In this document: positions 23,411-31,607 of the stretch, one piece after another
How the letters are laid out: each line of letters opens with the position of its first letter
How positions within the stretch are numbered: position 1 is the first letter of the stretch
DNA from: Azospirillum picis
GTDB lineage: Bacteria; Pseudomonadota; Alphaproteobacteria; Azospirillales; Azospirillaceae
Direction of reading: 5' to 3'
Assembly: GCF_017876115.1 (NCBI RefSeq)
Contig: NZ_JAGINO010000019.1
Span: forward strand, 62,001 to 126,000
Length of the DNA: 64,000 bases
Notes under the pieces: generated by a model
Database searches by the model: none
What the model was told of the DNA's origin: nothing
The model's input: only the letters and a program-made list of their open reading frames with translations
Made by a program: the position numbers and the translations under genes

Positions 23411-25012
23411 TCACGCCTGAAACCTTCGCGGGCATTCTGCCAGAACCGCGCCTGCGAAGGCGAGCAGGTCGCGGTTCTCATCCAGGATGTCGGCCTTGGT
23501 GAGCTGGTGGACGATGGAGGCAGGCACCCCGACATCCTCGATCGGGATGCCGGCGCTGACTCCGGTGCGCAACGCCCGGCGCAGCGAGAGGTTGAGGCCG
23601 TAGCCCGGCGGCAGCGGGCCGATCGGAATGCCCACGAGCCCCGACAGGGTCGACAGGACGTCCCAGCTCCACACGTTGGCGCCGCCGGCACCGGTCAGCG
23701 GGTCGGTGCCGATCACGATGCCCAGGCCGTTGTCGGTGAAGTCGGCGGCGAAGAAGTCGCTGGTGCTGTAGGACAGCGCGTCGATGATCAGCGCCATGCT
23801 GCCCGGATAGCGGTAGGCCGGCAGGTCGTCCAGGGAGGTGATGGAAAAGGCCTGCGAGTAGCCGAGCCCGGTCGAGGTCTGCATCCGGATCGACGCGTGC
23901 CAGGGCGCCAGGGACGCCACCGTGGTCAGCGCCTGCGTCTGCGGCGTGTTGCGGAAGTCGATCGGCGCCATGGCCGGACTCCGCCCCCCGGCCAGCAGGG
24001 CCACCAGCTTCTGGCCGGCGAGGATGTTGCCGCCCGGATTGGCGCGGATGTCGATGAGCAGGCGGTCCTGCGGCAGCGTGGCCAGGATGCCGGCGATCGC
24101 CGCGGCGAACTGCGCGGCGTTGTCCGTCTCGAAGGTGAAGATGCGCAGATAGGCGGCGTCGCCGGCCGGCGTCGGGACGCGGCCGTAGCGGAACGGCCCC
24201 TGCGTGACGAAGCCCGACTGCGACGGCGTCAAGGCGCCGCCGGCACCGCCGCCCGTGCCGCCCCTACCGCCGCTTGCGGCGTCGCGCAGGAAGGTGCCGG
24301 TGGCCAGCAGCTTCCGGTCCAGACCCTGGGCCATCGCCGACGCCGGCATGGCCGCCGCGCCCATCATCGGGCTGCTCGGCGGCTGGGCCGGCATCGCGCA
24401 GCATCGCCAAGGCGTCGAGGCCGCCGAGAAGCCGCCCCTGCCGTCCAGGTAGGTCAGCGTCACCCAGTCCTCGCTCGGCCGCAGCATGTAGGCGAGCGGC
24501 CGGACGGTCAGGTTGGACAGGGCAAGGCGCATCTGCGCCGACCAGTGGGCCCCCTGCGTCTCCTCGGCCAGGTTTTCCAGATACAGGCCGATGGGGACGC
24601 CGTTCCAGTGGGTGACCTCGACGCCGAGCGGGATCTCCTCGAAGCCGAAGAAGCGCTTGGTGACGATGTAGTGGGGGACGCCGTTCTCGTGATACTGCTC
24701 CAGCAGGAACGGCACGTAGGCCACCATGTCGGTCCAGGGCGGCGCCAGTTGCAGGGTGGTGTGGCGGTCGCGCAGCGACGCGACGATCGACAGCAGCCGG
24801 CGTGAGAAGTTGGTCCCGTCCGAATTCCGCAGCAAGGTCAGCGCCTGCACCGGGTCGATGGCGAAGCCGGCGCGCTTCTGCGGCAGGTGGACGTAGTAGT
24901 TTTCCAGCGCGAAGCGCAGTTGGTCGCAGAGCATGGCGCGGACGTCGGCCGGCGGTTCCTGGAACGCGCCGCGCGTCGCGGCCAGCAGCGGCGTTGCGAG
25001 ATAGTTGAGCAT
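23411..25012 (-). CDS. S41-family (C-terminal-processing-like) peptidase
   Basis: A 533-aa protein. The C-terminal half carries the S41 fold: LLIDIRANPGGNILAGQKLV, then DALSYSTSDFFAADF with the likely nucleophilic Ser, and GIVIGTDPLTGAGG. The N-terminal half is a non-catalytic extension with RDRHTTLQL, typical of tail-specific proteases. A Gly/Ser/Met-rich linker (about residues 205-265) separates the halves. No signal peptide is evident, unusual for CtpA-like enzymes, so it may act in the cytoplasm. It is divergent from the SNF2 pseudogene and looks monocistronic. Confidence 0.8.
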   Translation of the reverse strand: MLNYLATPLLAATRGAFQEPPADVRAMLCDQLRFALENYYVHLPQKRAGFAIDPVQALTLLRNSDGTNFSRRLLSIVASLRDRHTTLQLAPPWTDMVAYVPFLLEQYHENGVPHYIVTKRFFGFEEIPLGVEVTHWNGVPIGLYLENLAEETQGAHWSAQMRLALSNLTVRPLAYMLRPSEDWVTLTYLDGRGGFSAASTPWRCCAMPAQPPSSPMMGAAAMPASAMAQGLDRKLLATGTFLRDAASGGRGGTGGGAGGALTPSQSGFVTQGPFRYGRVPTPAGDAAYLRIFTFETDNAAQFAAAIAGILATLPQDRLLIDIRANPGGNILAGQKLVALLAGGRSPAMAPIDFRNTPQTQALTTVASLAPWHASIRMQTSTGLGYSQAFSITSLDDLPAYRYPGSMALIIDALSYSTSDFFAADFTDNGLGIVIGTDPLTGAGGANVWSWDVLSTLSGLVGIPIGPLPPGYGLNLSLRRALRTGVSAGIPIEDVGVPASIVHQLTKADILDENRDLLAFAGAVLAECPRRFQA

Positions 25013-25301
25013 GACGGCGGACTCCCTCCCACTCCCCTGCCGGCCCGTTCCCTGCCGGCCCGTCCGGCGCCGGCTCCCGGCTTCCCCGGCTGCCAGCTAA
25101 TCCGATCGGGGGAGGGAACACAACCTTTCCAGCGCATCCGGAGGTCTTCGTCGCCTTTCCGGCGCATCGTCGGCGGGCCCACCCTCGACCGCCGCGCCAA
25201 GCCGTGCCTTGTGCCGCTCCGGGCTTGCGCCGATAATGCGCCTCGCCGCGCAACCGCCGCCGGCCTGCCAGGGTCCGGCCGGCCATCAGAGGACAGGCCG
25301 T

Positions 25302-26843
25302 TTGTTCTCCCAGTCCGACCTCCGCCGCTTTTTCGATGCCGGTACCTTCGAGCGCGGCCGGAGGTACTGGCAGGAGGGCCGGGTCCGCGGCCTGGAGGTC
25401 AAGCACGAGCGGGCGGACCGCTGGACGCTGGCGTCCTCGGTCAGGGGCTCGGGCCGGGTGCCCTACGACCAGGACATCATGGTCACGGTCGCCGACGGCA
25501 AGGTCGTGGAACTCGACGGCAACTGCGACTGCCCTATCGGCTACAATTGCAAGCATGTCGCCGCGGCGCTGCTGGACTGGGCGGAGCGGCTGTCCCGGCA
25601 ACTGGCCGGCCGGCCATCCCCGGCCCCGCCTGTCCGGAGCCCATCCGTGCCGGCGAGGCTGGCATCGGTGCGGAAGGAGCCATCCTCGCCGGAGCCGGCC
25701 CTGTCGGTTCCGGTCCGGGACCTGCTGTCGCGGCTGAACGCGGCGGCGCTGCGCGAGGCGGCGGACCAGCATCCCGACACCGTCCGCAAGCGGCTGCTCT
25801 ATGTCCTGGACCTGGATGACACACCGGCCGGCCAGCGGGCGCTGCTGCTCCGCGTGGTTTCGGTCACCCTGCGCAAGGACGGTGCATTCGGCAATGACGA
25901 GAAGTCCTACGGCCCCCACCAGTTCGGCGGCCTGAACGCGTCGAAGTTCGTCGTTCCGGCCGACCATGCGCTGCTGGATGCCCTGTCGCGCAATGCGCAG
26001 TCCAGTTCGCTGGGATTCCTGCTGCCGGCCGATGCCGCCCCCTGGCTGATCGGGCGCATGCTCCCCACCGGCCGGCGTTATTGGCGTGACTTCCGCGAGG
26101 GCCGGCCCTTGCGTCCGGGGCCGGGGCTGGCCGGGACTCCACGTTGGGAAACCGACCGCACCGGACACCAGCGCTTCGCGATCACGACCGGGACGGCAGC
26201 GCGACGGCCGTCGTGCTGCCGACCGTGCCGCTGCTCTATGTCGATCCGGCGGCGGGCCTCTGCGGCCCGGTCGAGGCGGAGTCGGTGTCCCCGCACGTCG
26301 CCGTGGTGCTGCTGACCGCGCCGCCGCTGGCGCCGGGCGAGGTGGCGGCGTTCCGCGCCGAGGCGGCGCGCCTCGGCGACCGGTTGCCCGTGCTGCCGGC
26401 GCGTCAGGAACGGCGCCGCCTTGCGCCGTGTCCGGCCGGTGCTGTGGCTGGGGATGGCCCGGCCGGCCTGTCCTTCCTGCACCAGAACGCCTATGCGCTG
26501 GCGGGGGTGCCCAGGATCCCCGTGGCCGACCTGTCCTTCGACTATGCCGGCACCCGCCTGCACTGGAAAACGGGCGGGCCGCCGCTGCAATGGATGGAGG
26601 ACGGCGTGCTGGTCACCGCCGGGCGGCAGCCGGCGGAGGAGAGGCGCGCGCTCGTGCGGCTGGAGGAGGCCGGCCTCGCCTGGCTGCAGTTCCTGGCCGC
26701 CCACGGCTTCGGCGGCATCCTCGCCGACGACATGGGGCTGGGCAAGACCCTGCAGGCGCCGGCCCATCTGCTGGCGGAGAAGGAGGCGGGCCGCCTCGAC
26801 CGCCGACGATCTCGACGTCCTGCTGGCACCCATCGACGGCTGA
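25302..26843 (+). pseudogene. SWIM zinc-finger SNF2-family helicase, frameshifted and internally deleted
   Basis: The TTG at 25302, preceded by AGAGGA, starts a SWIM domain with C75-x-C77-x5-C83-x-H85 (CDCPIGYNCKH). The frame is lost near 26190 and resumes one frame over, giving DGSATAVVLPTVPLLYVDPA and later the helicase motif I (ILADDMGLGKTLQ). About 20 residues after motif I the frame changes again, at about 26800, and jumps straight to a short tail (TADDLDVLLAPIDG) that looks like the normal end of these proteins. Motifs Ia to VI, some 500-600 residues, are missing. So there is one single-base frameshift and one large internal deletion, and the gene cannot make an active ATPase. Confidence 0.75.
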
Positions 26844-26967
26844 GGCGGTTCCGTTGCAACGTTCAACGGCAGGCACGGAGCGCCCCGGTGTCCGCATCGC
26901 CGGACGGCGATCCCGAACGGGCGGGCGGGGAAGGCCGCCACCATCCCATGGTTCTTGGCGGCCGGCA

Positions 26968-27285
26968 TCAGTCCGGCGTTCGTAGCGCGCCTTCGGGCAG
27001 GACCGCGCCGTGCAACAGGCGGAGGATCCGCAGGCTGTCGGGCGTTTGGCGACGATAGTAGACGATGTAGCGCTCGAAGCCGATCACGGGCCATGCCCGC
27101 ACGCCCCGCAGAACGGGATTCCGCCACAACCGGGTCGATCCTATGTCGGGGCGCTCGGCGATCCGGCGGACGGTCCGGTCCACCGCCACGAGGAAGCGTT
27201 CGGCGGCGTCCTCGTTCCGCAGGCCGATGCGTGTGTAGTGGTCAATCACGTCCCTCTTGGCACGGGGACTCTGGATGACGCGCAA
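26968..27285 (-). CDS. ParE/RelE-type toxin
   Basis: A protein of about 105 aa with the ParE pattern RVIQSPRAKRDVIDHYTRIG, then DRTVRRIAERPDIGS, WPVIGFERYIVYYR and LRILRLLHG. ParE toxins poison DNA gyrase; RelE relatives cleave mRNA. The TTG at 27285, 5 bases after the antitoxin stop, is taken as the start because the family begins at that residue; a farther ATG at 27354 would overlap the antitoxin widely. It forms a type II toxin-antitoxin pair with the upstream gene. Confidence 0.8.
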   Translation of the reverse strand: MRVIQSPRAKRDVIDHYTRIGLRNEDAAERFLVAVDRTVRRIAERPDIGSTRLWRNPVLRGVRAWPVIGFERYIVYYRRQTPDSLRILRLLHGAVLPEGALRTPD

Positions 27286-27290
27286 GGCCG

Positions 27291-27524
27291 TCAGGTGCCC
27301 TTGGCGGCCTTGAGGGAGGCATTGCACCCGGCTCGCATCGCGTCCAGGCTCCACTCCTCGCCGTCGCCGTCGAGCCCCTCCAGAAGAGCCCCCTCAAGGG
27401 CACCGTCGGAGGCATCGCGGATATCGGCGGCGACCAGATGCGCCACATAGTCGGCCGCGTCCCGGTAGCCGCCTTCGGCAGCGCGGCGGGCCGCCATCCG
27501 TTCGATTTCCTGTGGCAGGTCCAT
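27291..27524 (-). CDS. ParD-like antitoxin
   Basis: A 77-aa acidic protein with an N-terminal ribbon-helix-helix-like segment (EIERMAARRAAEGGYRDAAD) and a flexible C-terminus that would wrap the toxin. The ATG at 27524 is set by a strong AAGGAG 7 bases upstream. It precedes the toxin gene by 5 bases, the usual order, and should autoregulate the pair. Confidence 0.75.
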   Translation of the reverse strand: MDLPQEIERMAARRAAEGGYRDAADYVAHLVAADIRDASDGALEGALLEGLDGDGEEWSLDAMRAGCNASLKAAKGT

Positions 27525-27632
27525 CCCTGTGCTCCTTGTCGTCACCGACAGTAACAGGTCGGCAGCCAAGCGGGCAATGTCCAGGCACCTCATGGTCGGG
27601 ATCTCGTCGCCGGCAATCGCCCGGCGCGGGGC

Positions 27633-28439
27633 TCAGCGGAGATGACGGCGCAACGCCCCGACGACCAGATCCGGCGCGGTCAGGTGCGGCAGGTGGCCGG
27701 CGGCGTCCAGCATGTCTAGGACGCTGCCCTTCAGGTGGTCGCGCAGATGGTCGGCTGCCGCCTGCGGGACGGCGGGGTCGTGGGCGGTCTGGAGGATCAC
27801 CGCCGGAACGGAAACCTCCGCCAGCCGCGGGCGGACGTCGATGTTCAGCACGTTCAGCAGGATGGACAGCGCCATGTCCGGGCGCATCGCCCGCAGGCTG
27901 GCGACGAACTCCCTGACGGACGGATCGTTCGCGGGCGCCGACACCACCATCTGGCCGTAGCGCCCGGTCCAGGCGATGTAGTCGGCGGTGGCCTCGTCGA
28001 TCAGCCGGTCGATGTCCACGGCATCGAAGCCGCCGTGATAATCACCCGTGTTGCGGTAGCAGGCGGACGATCCCAGCAGGACCAGCCTGGTGATCATCTC
28101 CGGGGTCCTGATCGAGGCGAGCGCCGCCACCATTCCCGCCACCGAATGGCCGACGCAGATGCACGGCCCGAGCCGCAGCGCCCGCAGCAGGCCGGCGACG
28201 CTGTGGGCGTAGGCGTCCAGGCTGTGATAGCGGGCATGATCGTAATGGGACTGGCTGCCCGGACCGATGCCGGGAAGATCGAACAGCACGATGCGGTAGC
28301 GGTCCCGGAAGGCCTCGACGACGTGCCTCCAGGCGGACTGGTCGGTGCCGAAGCCGGAGATGAGGACCAGCGCCTCGTCCCCCGTCCCGGTCAAGGTCAC
28401 GTTGTGGCGTTCGATTAGGGTCGCTTCGGTGTCGATCAT
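27633..28439 (-). CDS. RsbQ/KAI2-like alpha/beta hydrolase
   Basis: A 268-aa alpha/beta hydrolase matching the length of RsbQ. The oxyanion region is SGFGTDQSAWRHV, the nucleophile elbow GHSVAGM has S99, the acid is probably in AHDPAVP and the base in AAGHLPH. RsbQ-type proteins act with sensor partners in stress signalling in Bacillus, and plant relatives are butenolide receptors. No rsbP-like partner is seen here. The start is chosen at 28439, where similarity begins. Confidence 0.82.
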   Translation of the reverse strand: MIDTEATLIERHNVTLTGTGDEALVLISGFGTDQSAWRHVVEAFRDRYRIVLFDLPGIGPGSQSHYDHARYHSLDAYAHSVAGLLRALRLGPCICVGHSVAGMVAALASIRTPEMITRLVLLGSSACYRNTGDYHGGFDAVDIDRLIDEATADYIAWTGRYGQMVVSAPANDPSVREFVASLRAMRPDMALSILLNVLNIDVRPRLAEVSVPAVILQTAHDPAVPQAAADHLRDHLKGSVLDMLDAAGHLPHLTAPDLVVGALRRHLR

Positions 28440-28734
28440 CCCTGCAAGCCCGCTCGCCATGCATGGGAATACAACCATAGGTGCGAGTTTGTTGCAAGTG
28501 GTGATCGGCATCCCGCCGTGCTTTCTCGCGTCCGGACGGCGGCAGCGGGCAGCGGCCTGGGAGGGTGCACCGCCGCGACGGCGAACGGCGATCCGGCGGG
28601 CGGCTTTGCACCGACGACGCCGCCGGGGAGGGCGCGTAGCTACTCTTGGTTGAGCCCACCCTCGGCATGGACGACGATCAGCGGGCGGATGTCGGGCCCG
28701 GGGGCGAAGCCGTCGGCCCCCGCCCGCCGGTGCG

Positions 28735-30339
28735 TCAGCCCACGGCCTCGCCCTCCGCCAGCGCCTGCTCGGCGCTCAGCTCCTCCAGGTCCAGCTCCGC
28801 CTCCAGCCGGTGCAGCACGGTGTCGTGGATGCGGCCGCTACGGTGCAGGCTCAGGATTTCGTTGCGGGCGGCGCGGTTGGCCGCCAGCACGGCGGCGAAA
28901 TGCTCCTGCCGGTCGGACAGCAGCATGCCCTGGCTCTCGTGGAAGCGCACCGCCATCCGCGCCCGGTGCCCGTACTGCTCGACCAGCCGCGGGTGGCGCT
29001 CCGCCCCGTCGGTGCCGGAGGAGCGGCTGCGCACCGCCTCCAGGGCGGCCTGCGACATGCGGATCCGCGCTTCCGATTCCGACAGCGTCGCCCGCCGCTC
29101 CAGGGTGAAGCCGCCGAGCTTCATCATCCGGATCAGCGGTGCCAGCGTGGTCCCCTGCAGCAGGATGGAGATCAGGATTCCGCCCCAGGTGGTCGCCAGG
29201 ATGACGTCGCGGCCGGGAAAGCCATCGGGGATCGACAGCGCGACCGCCAGGCTGACCACGCCGCGCATGCCGGCCCAGCTCATGATCACCGGCACCGCGA
29301 CCGAGGGATAGGGGTCGCGCCGCCGCAGGCCGGGGGACAGGAAGCGCGGTACGTAGGTCGACGTGAAGATCCAGGCGAAGCGGGACAGCACCATGGCGAC
29401 GGCGACGAAGGCGACGACCGGCAGCAGGTCCGACAGGTCGGTGCCCGCCTCGGCCAGCCGGCCGAGCACCCCGCGCAGCGACAGCCCGATGATGATGAAG
29501 ACCAGCGATTCCAGCACGAAGACGACGACGTTCCACACGGCGCTGGCGTGGGTGCGCACCAGGGCGCTGAACAGGTCGTGCTGGCGCTGCCCCATCACCA
29601 GCCCGCAGCCGACGGTGGCCAGCACGCCCGACACCTCCAGCGCCTCGCCGCCCAGATAGGACCCCCAGGCGGCGAGGAAGCCGGCGACGATGCTGAGCGG
29701 CACGTCGCGCAGCCGGCCGAGCACCAGGGCGGCGCCGTAGCCGAATGCCACCCCGGCCAGCACGCCGCCGCCCGCCAGCCACACGAAATCGATCGCCGCC
29801 TCGCCGGCGTCGAAGGCGCCGGTCATCCCGGCGGCGACGGCGATGCGCACCAGCACCAGGCCGGTGGCGTCGTTCACCAGGCTCTCGCCCTCCAGCAGCG
29901 TGACGATCCGCGGCGGCAGCGGCAGCCCCTTCAGCACCGCCTTGGCGGCCACCGCGTCGGGAGGCGACAGGATGGCGCCCAGCGCGAAGCAGGCGGCCCA
30001 GGGCAACGACGGCATCACCATGTGGGCGGCGACGCCGACGGCCAGCGTGGTGAAGGCGACGGCCCCGACCGCGAGCTGCAGGATGATGCGCAGGTTGGCG
30101 CGGAAATCGCTCCACACCGTGAAATAGGCGCTGGCGAACAGGAGCGGCGGCAGGAAGAGCAGCAGCGTGAGGTCGGGGTCGGGCGTGATCTCCGGCAGGC
30201 CGGGGACCAGCGCCAGGACGATGCCGCCCGCCACCAGCACCGCCGACGGTGGCAGGCGCAGGCGCTGGGCCGCCAGTTCCAGCGCGATGACCGCCGCCAT
30301 CAGGCCGAGGATGAGTTCGAATTGACCGGAGGGTGACAT
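28735..30339 (-). CDS. CPA1-family Na+(K+)/H+ antiporter
   Basis: A 534-aa monovalent cation/proton antiporter. About 12 membrane segments fill residues 1-405. They include the CPA1 signatures AILSPPDAVAAKAVLKG and LLEGESLVNDATGLVLVRIA with the transport-site Asn-Asp pair, and FAWIFTSTYVPRF. A hydrophilic helical cytoplasmic tail of about 130 residues follows. It exchanges Na+ or K+ for H+ across the inner membrane for pH and salt homeostasis. ATG at 30339 has GGAGGGTGAC on the coding-strand side. It lies at the end of the DUF1275/DoxX gene series but may have its own promoter. Confidence 0.93.
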   Translation of the reverse strand: MSPSGQFELILGLMAAVIALELAAQRLRLPPSAVLVAGGIVLALVPGLPEITPDPDLTLLLFLPPLLFASAYFTVWSDFRANLRIILQLAVGAVAFTTLAVGVAAHMVMPSLPWAACFALGAILSPPDAVAAKAVLKGLPLPPRIVTLLEGESLVNDATGLVLVRIAVAAGMTGAFDAGEAAIDFVWLAGGGVLAGVAFGYGAALVLGRLRDVPLSIVAGFLAAWGSYLGGEALEVSGVLATVGCGLVMGQRQHDLFSALVRTHASAVWNVVVFVLESLVFIIIGLSLRGVLGRLAEAGTDLSDLLPVVAFVAVAMVLSRFAWIFTSTYVPRFLSPGLRRRDPYPSVAVPVIMSWAGMRGVVSLAVALSIPDGFPGRDVILATTWGGILISILLQGTTLAPLIRMMKLGGFTLERRATLSESEARIRMSQAALEAVRSRSSGTDGAERHPRLVEQYGHRARMAVRFHESQGMLLSDRQEHFAAVLAANRAARNEILSLHRSGRIHDTVLHRLEAELDLEELSAEQALAEGEAVG

Positions 30340-30409
30340 GGGCGGGATCCGATGGGCAAGTGGCTGGCGTCGGGCGTCAGGCGTCGGCTGCGGGGCTGCG
30401 GGGCTGCGG

Positions 30410-31111
30410 TCAGGCCCTTGCCGGATTGGCGGACTCCGGATGCAGCGCGCAGGCGGCGGTGCCGACAAGCCCGAGGGCGCCGGCCAGCAGCAGCGGCGCT
30501 GCGAGCCCGCCGTTCAACACCAGTGTGGCACCGATCGCCGCCCCGGCGAAGATGGCGGCGACGCTGCCGATCCGGCGGCCCCAGTTCGGGTTGGCGCCGC
30601 CGGCCAGCCGGGAATCGGCCGCCAGGCCGGTCAGGGTGAGGGTCAGCACCGTGGTGGTCAGGTCGGGGACCTTGAGCTGGCGGATGGTGGCGTTGCGGAA
30701 ACCCATCGCCAGCGCCGTCAGCAGGATGATGCCGTAGAAGGCGGCATGGCCGGCGGCCCCGCCTTCCCGCAGCCAGGCGAGCCCGGCGGCTGCCCACAGC
30801 AATCCCGCCTCGATGCAGGCCGCGACCAGCAGCCAGTGCCGCATCGGCCGTCCGGCATGGGCCTGCCCGGTCCGCCCCCCGACCAGCGCGCCGGTCAGGA
30901 AGGCGACGATCGCCACCAGGTAGGGGGCGACGTCGAAGCCCGGCGTGCCGGCGGCGGCGAAGCCGAGGAAGACGATGTTGCCGGTCATGTTGGCGGTGAA
31001 CACCTTGTCGAGGCCGAGTACGCTGGTGGCGTCGACCAGCCCGGTGGTCACCGACAGCAGCATCAGCAGCCACGGCAAGGGGGAGGAGGGCGAAGGGGAA
31101 GGGGCGGCCAT
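30410..31111 (-). CDS. DUF1275 (YoaK-like) membrane protein
   Basis: A 233-aa protein with six hydrophobic segments. The family signature TTGLVDATSVLGLDKVFTAN followed by MTGNIVFLG is plain, as is the later FRNATIRQLKVPDLTTTVLT. DUF1275 proteins are inner-membrane proteins of unknown transport or chaperone role. It lies 14 bases behind the DoxX gene and is likely cotranscribed with it. Confidence 0.9.
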   Translation of the reverse strand: MAAPSPSPSSPLPWLLMLLSVTTGLVDATSVLGLDKVFTANMTGNIVFLGFAAAGTPGFDVAPYLVAIVAFLTGALVGGRTGQAHAGRPMRHWLLVAACIEAGLLWAAAGLAWLREGGAAGHAAFYGIILLTALAMGFRNATIRQLKVPDLTTTVLTLTLTGLAADSRLAGGANPNWGRRIGSVAAIFAGAAIGATLVLNGGLAAPLLLAGALGLVGTAACALHPESANPARA

Positions 31112-31125
31112 GGTGGTTCTCCCGC

Positions 31126-31593
31126 TCAAGCCCCGGCCGCCTGCCGGACCTGCCGCCGCAGGCGCGACAGCATGGCGGCGAGCGCGAAGCCGCCGGCCAG
31201 CCCGAGATGCTCGAAGAAGGCGTTGGTGGCCATGAAGCGCTCCTGCCCCGCCGCCATCGACCAGAAGTCGTTGGCGACCAGGGCGGCCAGCACGGTGAAG
31301 ACGCCGAGCGCGCCGGCACCCAGCCAGAGCGCCCGGTCCAGCAGGATCAGCACCGGCCCGGCCAGCTCCACCAGGATGGTCAGCGCCGCCCACAGGGCGG
31401 GCGGGCTCATCCCGAAATGGACCTGTTCCGCCACCGCGCCCGGCCAGTCGGTCAGCTTCACCACCCCGCCCAGAAGGTAGGCGCCGACCAGCGCCAGCCG
31501 CGCCAGCAGCCAGGTGCCGTCCCAGTCGAGAACACGGCCGACGATGCGCTCCACCGGATTGCCGATCGCATGGTTCTGCTCGCGTACCGTCAT
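31126..31593 (-). CDS. DoxX-family membrane protein
   Basis: A 155-aa protein with four hydrophobic segments and DoxX features: RLALVGAYLLGGVVKLTDWP, then FGMSPPALWAALTILVELAG and NDFWSMA. DoxX proteins are linked to thiosulfate-quinone or redox-stress complexes in the membrane. It starts 14 bases after the amidohydrolase stop. Confidence 0.87.
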   Translation of the reverse strand: MTVREQNHAIGNPVERIVGRVLDWDGTWLLARLALVGAYLLGGVVKLTDWPGAVAEQVHFGMSPPALWAALTILVELAGPVLILLDRALWLGAGALGVFTVLAALVANDFWSMAAGQERFMATNAFFEHLGLAGGFALAAMLSRLRRQVRQAAGA

Positions 31594-31607
31594 CGCCGGC
31601 CCTCCCC

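Noticed and set aside
28810..30336. 508-codon plus-strand ORF opposite the antiporter gene
   Set aside because: Gln/His/Arg/Gly-rich antisense shadow; the minus strand encodes a clear CPA1 antiporter.
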